Assembly: GCA_001898095.1 (NCBI GenBank)
Contig: MKSH01000155.1
Coordinates: 577 to 9,682 of the forward strand
Source: Solirubrobacterales bacterium 70-9
GTDB taxonomy: Bacteria; Actinomycetota; Thermoleophilia; Solirubrobacterales; 70-9
Direction of reading: 5' to 3'
DNA length: 9,106 bases
The notes under the pieces are model-generated. The model saw only the letters and a list, made by a program, of their open reading frames with translations. It was not told the origin of the DNA and searched no databases. Below, in pieces: positions 6,420-9,106 of the stretch (position 1 is the stretch's first letter; each line of letters starts with the position of its first letter). The translations under genes and the position numbers were made by a program.

Positions 6420-6426
6420 CAACGGT

Positions 6427-6801
6427 GTGATCGAGCCGATCGAGGACGCCCCGGCCGGGACCATCGGGTTCCGGGTGACCGGGGAGCTGACCGACGCCGA
6501 CTACGCCGACACGCTGGCGCCGGCGCTGAAGGAGGCGGCGGGCTCCGGTGAGGTGCGGCTGCTGCTGGTCGGCGCCGCGGGGTTCGACCTCGGCTCGCTG
6601 AAATCGCGCTTCGAAGAGGTGCGCAAGGACCCCGAGCTCGATCTCGGCCACTCCAAGGACTGGCGCCGCGTCGCCGTCGTCGCCGAGGCCAACTTCTTCA
6701 TCCGCCAGCTGTTCCCGAGCCTCTCCAAGGTCATCCCGGTGGAGTTGAAGCTCTTCGATCCGAAGGCCGAGGCCGAGGCCCGCTCCTGGGTCGCCGCCTA
6801 G
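6427..6801 (+). CDS. SpoIIAA-like (STAS-like) domain protein
   Basis: 124-aa small soluble protein. From the GTG start it reads VIEPIEDAPAGTIGFRVTGELTDADY, the typical opening of SpoIIAA-like proteins (MIE, then 'G-x-I/L-G-x-x-x-x-G-x-L-T-x-x-D-Y'). ALKEAAGSGEVRLLLVGAAGFDL (about 33-55) is the second strand and following loop, and RVAVVAEANFFIRQLFPSL (81-99) follows near the C-terminal half. The family has a STAS-type alpha/beta fold like anti-sigma factor antagonists, but most members stand alone and their biochemical role is not known. I see no partner kinase or sigma factor gene nearby, so a partner-switching role is not supported by context. Start: GTG 6427 gives the family N-terminus and has a TANNNT box 7 nt upstream; TTG 6361 with AAGGAG is the alternative. 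It converges on the FxsA gene with a 16-bp gap. Confidence 0.82.
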   Translation: MIEPIEDAPAGTIGFRVTGELTDADYADTLAPALKEAAGSGEVRLLLVGAAGFDLGSLKSRFEEVRKDPELDLGHSKDWRRVAVVAEANFFIRQLFPSLSKVIPVELKLFDPKAEAEARSWVAA

Positions 6802-6808
6802 CAGGCGG
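6794..6808. terminator. Short hairpin at the convergent SpoIIAA-like/FxsA junction
   Basis: CCGCC (6794-6798) and GGCGG (6804-6808) pair around a 5-nt TAGCA loop that includes the SpoIIAA-like stop codon. It is the only symmetrical element in the 16-bp gap between the converging genes. Five GC pairs and no T-run make this weak; it may be chance. Confidence 0.22.
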
Positions 6809-6817
6809 GACGAGTGC

Positions 6818-7339
6818 CTAGTTCTGTCCGGGCGGCAGGCGGGGCTCGCCGGGGTCGTCCTCGCGCACCTCTTCGGCGTCGACGTCGTAGTCGTAGCTGC
6901 GGTTGGCGCCGTTCTGGGACGGGCCGCCGCGCGGCCCACGGCCGAAGCCGCCCATCGCCCCGGGGAAGCCGACGACGGCGACGCGGCCGACCGTGAAGCG
7001 GGTCAGCACCTTGCGCGCCAGGGCGCGGGTCGGCGGGATCAGGTAGAGGACCCCGAAGATGTCGGTGATGAAGCCGGGGGCGATCAGGAGGGCGCCGCCG
7101 AGGATCACGAGGAAGCCGTCGGCGACCTCCTTCGCCGGGATGCGGCGCTCGGCCAGCGCTTCGTTGAAACGGCGCCAGGCGGCCCGGCCCTCGTGTTTGA
7201 GCAGCCAGGAGCCGACGATCGCGTCGAGGAGGAGGAGCAGGAGCGTCGGCCAGACGCCGATCAGCTCACCCACCTGAATGATCACGTAGAGCTCGGCGAT
7301 CGGGACGACGATGAACAGGAGGGCGAGGAGGAGACCCAT
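6818..7339 (-). CDS. fxsA: FxsA-family membrane protein
   Basis: 173-aa inner-membrane protein. Hydrophobic segments are at about 2-22, 27-46 and 75-101. The FxsA signature runs through it: an initial FIVVPIAELYVIIQVG, then LLLLLLDAIVGSWLLKHEG (about 33-51), a polar helix AWRRFNEAL, and ADGFLVILGGALLIAPGFITD (73-93) ending in LIPPTR. E. coli FxsA is known because its overproduction relieves the exclusion of phage T7 by the F plasmid; the ordinary cellular role is not settled. The C-terminal part after about 120 is a Gly/Arg stretch followed by an acidic, Tyr/Asp-rich tail (YDYDVDAEEVREDD), probably disordered and cytoplasmic and not part of the family core. No Shine-Dalgarno precedes the ATG, but TACCCT lies 6 nt before it, suggesting its own leaderless promoter although the acyltransferase gene is 57 nt upstream on the same strand. 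Confidence 0.92.
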   Translation of the reverse strand: MGLLLALLFIVVPIAELYVIIQVGELIGVWPTLLLLLLDAIVGSWLLKHEGRAAWRRFNEALAERRIPAKEVADGFLVILGGALLIAPGFITDIFGVLYLIPPTRALARKVLTRFTVGRVAVVGFPGAMGGFGRGPRGGPSQNGANRSYDYDVDAEEVREDDPGEPRLPPGQN

Positions 7340-7345
7340 CTACAG

Positions 7346-7351
7346 AGGGTA
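7346..7351 (-). promoter_or_regulatory. Candidate -10 box TACCCT for leaderless fxsA transcript
   Basis: On the minus strand the sequence is TACCCT, six bases (CTGTAG), then the fxsA ATG. This is the same TACCCT-N6-ATG layout as upstream of ispH. It fits TANNNT with initiation on the start codon. No -35 match is visible at 16-18 nt. Confidence 0.45.
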
Positions 7352-7364
7352 GACGGCAGGCGTT

Positions 7365-7374
7365 CCCGGCCGGG
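7365..7374. repeat. Perfect 10-bp palindrome CCCGGCCGGG between the WS/DGAT and fxsA genes
   Basis: It lies in the 57-bp gap just after the acyltransferase stop and before the fxsA promoter box. It has no loop, so it would make a poor RNA hairpin. Palindromes of C and G only arise readily in such DNA; I assign no function. Confidence 0.25.
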
Positions 7375-7396
7375 GGTCGGGCGGCGCTGGGTGCGG

Positions 7397-8812
7397 CTAC
7401 GCAGCGGCGGCGGACTCGCCGGCGGCCGTCTCGAGCTCACCCAGCGAGTCGGTGATCCCGGTACCGAGCAGTTCGATGTCCTCCATCGAGTCGTAGTCGG
7501 CGAGCAGGCCGAAGCCGATTTTGCCGTGGTAGCTCATGATCGCCACCGCGAGCGCGTGGTTCTGCGGCAGGAAGGCGACCGGGAAGACCTCTTCCAGTTC
7601 CCGTCCCAGCACGTAGAGGGGGACCTGCGGCCCGGGCACGTTGGTGACCAGGAGGTTGAAGAGGCGGGTGCTGAAGTTGATCCGCGAGGCCTGGGCCAGC
7701 AGCGTCGGCGGCGCGAAGTCGTTGAAGCGAGAGATCATTTCCGCCCCCAGCGCCTGTTTGGACTCCTTCAGGCCGGCCATCTCCTCGCTGATCGTGTGCA
7801 GGCGGCGAACCGGGTCCTCGATGTAGACCGGCAGCGGCCCGCGCATCAGCGTGATCCGGTTGCCGAGGTTGCCGTGCTCGTCCTCGGTGCGGATCGAGAC
7901 CGGCACCAGCGCCCGCAGCTCGAGCCCCTCGGTGCGCACCCCGCGCGCGTGCAGCCAGTTGCGGATCGAGCCGGTGACGACGGCGAGGACGACGTCGTTG
8001 ACGGTGCCGCCGAAGGTGTCCTTGATCCGCTTGAAGGTCGCCAGCTCCGAACGCGCCCAGACGTAGCGGCGGTGCGGCCCGATCTCCTGGTTCAGCGGCA
8101 CGTCCGGGGCCGGGTCCGCGAATTGGCTCAGCACCGCGCTCAGCGCCTCCAGCCCCTCGACCGCCTTGCGGGCGGCGCTCTCCGGGTGGCGGATCGCGCC
8201 GATCGCCTTCTCGGCCACCTTGATCGGCAGCCCTGCCGCGTCGCCGAGCCCGCGCCCGACCAGCTCCGCCGTGCTCGGGGACTTCTGCGGCACCCAGGCG
8301 TCTTCGACCGCCGCCGGCTCCGGCACCGGCTCGAGGTCGAACAGCACGGTGCCGATGTCGACGCCGGAGATCCCGTCGACCATCGCGTGATGGGTCTTGG
8401 TCAGGATCGCGAAGCGGTCGCGCTCCAGCCCCTGCACCAGCCACAGCCCCCAGAGCGGCTTCGAGCGGTCGAGCTGCTGCGAGAAGACCCGCCCGGCGAG
8501 CCGTTTCAGCTGCGCCTCGCCGCCCGGCTCGGGCAGCGCGGTATGGCGGATGTGGTAGCTGAGGTTGAAGTTGACGTCGTCGGCCCAGAGAGGCCGCCCG
8601 GCCTCCAACGGGGGCACGACGAGTTTCTGGCGAAAGCGGGGGACCAGGTGGAGGCGGCCACGCACGTGCTCGACCAGGTCGACGTAGCGGGGCGGCGGCC
8701 CCTCGAAGATCAGGATCGCGCCCACGTGCATGTGGCTGGAGGCGCTCTCGTTGGTCAAGAACGAGGCGTCGACGGCCGTCAGGCGGTCGAGATGGCGTCC
8801 CTGCGTGGTCAT
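7397..8812 (-). CDS. WS/DGAT family O-acyltransferase (wax ester synthase/diacylglycerol acyltransferase)
   Basis: 471-aa acyltransferase of the bacterial bifunctional WS/DGAT family, a normal length. The opening [13 protein letters not shown] is the usual family start. The catalytic HHxxxDG motif is HHAMVDG at 141-147, the CoA-transferase-like condensation motif. Further landmarks are PRFRQKL (58-64), [17 protein letters not shown] (271-287), LVPVSIR (302-308), GNLGNRIT (314-321), and [13 protein letters not shown] (391-403), which is strongly conserved in these enzymes. Known reaction: transfer of an acyl group from acyl-CoA to a fatty alcohol or diacylglycerol, making wax esters or triacylglycerol at the membrane or lipid-droplet surface. 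Which acceptor is used here cannot be told. The gene has a good promoter (TTGGCA-N17-TAGCCT) just upstream, sharing a 31-bp divergent gap with ispH. GGGA lies 5 nt before the ATG as a weak ribosome site. The alanine-rich C-terminus (ESAAAAA) is unremarkable. Confidence 0.95.
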   Translation of the reverse strand: MTTQGRHLDRLTAVDASFLTNESASSHMHVGAILIFEGPPPRYVDLVEHVRGRLHLVPRFRQKLVVPPLEAGRPLWADDVNFNLSYHIRHTALPEPGGEAQLKRLAGRVFSQQLDRSKPLWGLWLVQGLERDRFAILTKTHHAMVDGISGVDIGTVLFDLEPVPEPAAVEDAWVPQKSPSTAELVGRGLGDAAGLPIKVAEKAIGAIRHPESAARKAVEGLEALSAVLSQFADPAPDVPLNQEIGPHRRYVWARSELATFKRIKDTFGGTVNDVVLAVVTGSIRNWLHARGVRTEGLELRALVPVSIRTEDEHGNLGNRITLMRGPLPVYIEDPVRRLHTISEEMAGLKESKQALGAEMISRFNDFAPPTLLAQASRINFSTRLFNLLVTNVPGPQVPLYVLGRELEEVFPVAFLPQNHALAVAIMSYHGKIGFGLLADYDSMEDIELLGTGITDSLGELETAAGESAAAA

Positions 8813-8821
8813 CGCGATCCC

Positions 8822-8850
8822 AGGCTATCGGTACCCTGGAGACATGCCAA
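8822..8850 (-). promoter_or_regulatory. Sigma-70-type promoter TTGGCA-N17-TAGCCT for the WS/DGAT gene
   Basis: On the minus strand, TTGGCA (8850-8845) matches the -35 consensus at 5 of 6 positions. It is separated by exactly 17 nt from TAGCCT (8827-8822), which fits TANNNT. Transcription would start about 8815, leaving a leader of only a few bases before ATG 8812. The -35 box lies inside the first codons of ispH. This is the best-formed promoter I see in the window. Confidence 0.55.
8832..8837 (+). promoter_or_regulatory. Candidate -10 box TACCCT for leaderless ispH transcript
   Basis: TACCCT is followed by six bases (GGAGAC) and ATG 8844, identical in box and distance to the fxsA start. GGAG at 8838-8841 could act as a Shine-Dalgarno but is only 2 nt from the ATG, too near for normal use. 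The -35 region (about 8809-8814) falls on the WS/DGAT start codon and is a poor match. Confidence 0.42.
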
Positions 8851-9106
8851 GCACCGCAATCTCGGGCCCGCGGAAGGTCCTGCTGGCCGCCCCGCGCGGC
8901 TACTGCGCCGGCGTCGATCGCGCCGTGCAGACGGTCGAGCGCGCGCTCGAGGTCCACGGCGCTACCGTCTACGTCCGCAAGGAGATCGTCCACAACAAAC
9001 ACGTGGTCGAAGAGCTCTCCAAGCGGGGGGCGATCTTCGTCGACCAGGAGACCGAGGTGCCGGAGGGCGCGATCGTCGTCTTCTCCGCCCACGGCCCCAC
9101 GGCGTC
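8844..9106 (+). CDS. ispH: 4-hydroxy-3-methylbut-2-enyl diphosphate reductase, N-terminal part (partial)
   Basis: The first 87 residues of IspH/LytB; the gene runs off the window end. IspH is the [4Fe-4S] enzyme that makes the last step of the MEP isoprenoid pathway, reducing HMBPP to IPP and DMAPP in the cytosol. Visible signatures: [13 protein letters not shown], with C21 as first iron-sulphur ligand; [12 protein letters not shown], with H50; VFSAHGP, with H83. The spacings C21-H50-H83 equal those of E. coli C12, H41 and H74, with a constant shift of nine, so the substrate-binding His residues are in place. The remaining cysteines and E126-equivalent lie outside. It is divergent from the WS/DGAT gene across 31 bp; functional linkage is not evident. 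Start: ATG 8844 is the only sensible start, nine residues longer than the E. coli N-terminus. Confidence 0.96.
   Translation, partial: MPSTAISGPRKVLLAAPRGYCAGVDRAVQTVERALEVHGATVYVRKEIVHNKHVVEELSKRGAIFVDQETEVPEGAIVVFSAHGPTA

Noticed and set aside
6226..6426. N-terminal extension of the SpoIIAA-like frame to ATG 6226
   Set aside because: No ribosome site at 6226, it runs through the inverted repeat, and the added residues do not resemble the family; starts at 6427 or 6361 are better.
7437..9092. 551-codon open frame on the minus strand covering the WS/DGAT gene, the divergent gap and ispH
   Set aside because: The frame is an Arg/Pro/Gly-rich shift of the WS/DGAT gene, which has full family motifs in its own frame.
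1..9106. Mobile element, CRISPR, phage-defence or toxin-antitoxin content
   Set aside because: No transposase, integrase, repeat-spacer array, restriction or toxin-like protein was recognised; the FxsA link to phage T7 exclusion in E. coli is not evidence of a defence locus here.

Overview
The window reads as ordinary chromosome from a very G+C-rich actinobacterium. The protein signatures (an actinobacterial-type IspH start, a WS/DGAT acyltransferase, an FxsA membrane protein, a SpoIIAA-like domain) and the start contexts that look leaderless fit Actinomycetota. A Thermoleophilia/Solirubrobacterales-type host is my guess from gene content and cannot be proved from the window. I see no mobile element, CRISPR array, rRNA or tRNA gene.

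Region 1 (1-5141, + strand) is a tightly packed transport and catabolic operon that starts before the window. It holds the C-terminal tail of a protein that is probably the sugar-type substrate-binding protein, a zinc-independent quinone-oxidoreductase-type dehydrogenase, a metal-dependent amidohydrolase, a two-domain CUT2 (RbsA/MglA-like) ABC ATPase and a CUT2 (RbsC-like) permease. The joints are two 4-nt ATGA overlaps, a 2-nt gap and a stop/start region at the first joint, so translational coupling is likely. The natural reading is uptake of a small polar molecule followed by hydrolytic and redox steps. The substrate cannot be named from sequence. A hairpin pair at 5189-5246 lies after the permease.

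Region 2 (5268-6161, - strand) is a sugar phosphate isomerase/epimerase-type TIM barrel converging on the operon and possibly part of the same pathway. Its upstream region (6162-6426) holds two adjacent inverted repeats, both with 9-nt spacers, which are candidate operators.

Region 3 (6350-9106) is a set of housekeeping-like genes: a small SpoIIAA/STAS-like protein (+), an FxsA-family membrane protein (-), a WS/DGAT acyltransferase (-) and the 5' part of ispH (+). Three of these starts have a TANNNT -10-like box 6-7 nt upstream of the start codon, two of them the identical TACCCT-N6-ATG, which points to leaderless transcripts. The WS/DGAT gene has the best promoter in the window (TTGGCA-N17-TAGCCT). 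It is interleaved with the ispH promoter in a 31-bp divergent gap.

I did not find convincing evidence of a wholly new biological system. The points most worth following are the unassigned catabolic operon, the unusual metal-site residue in its amidohydrolase, and the overlapping divergent promoters.
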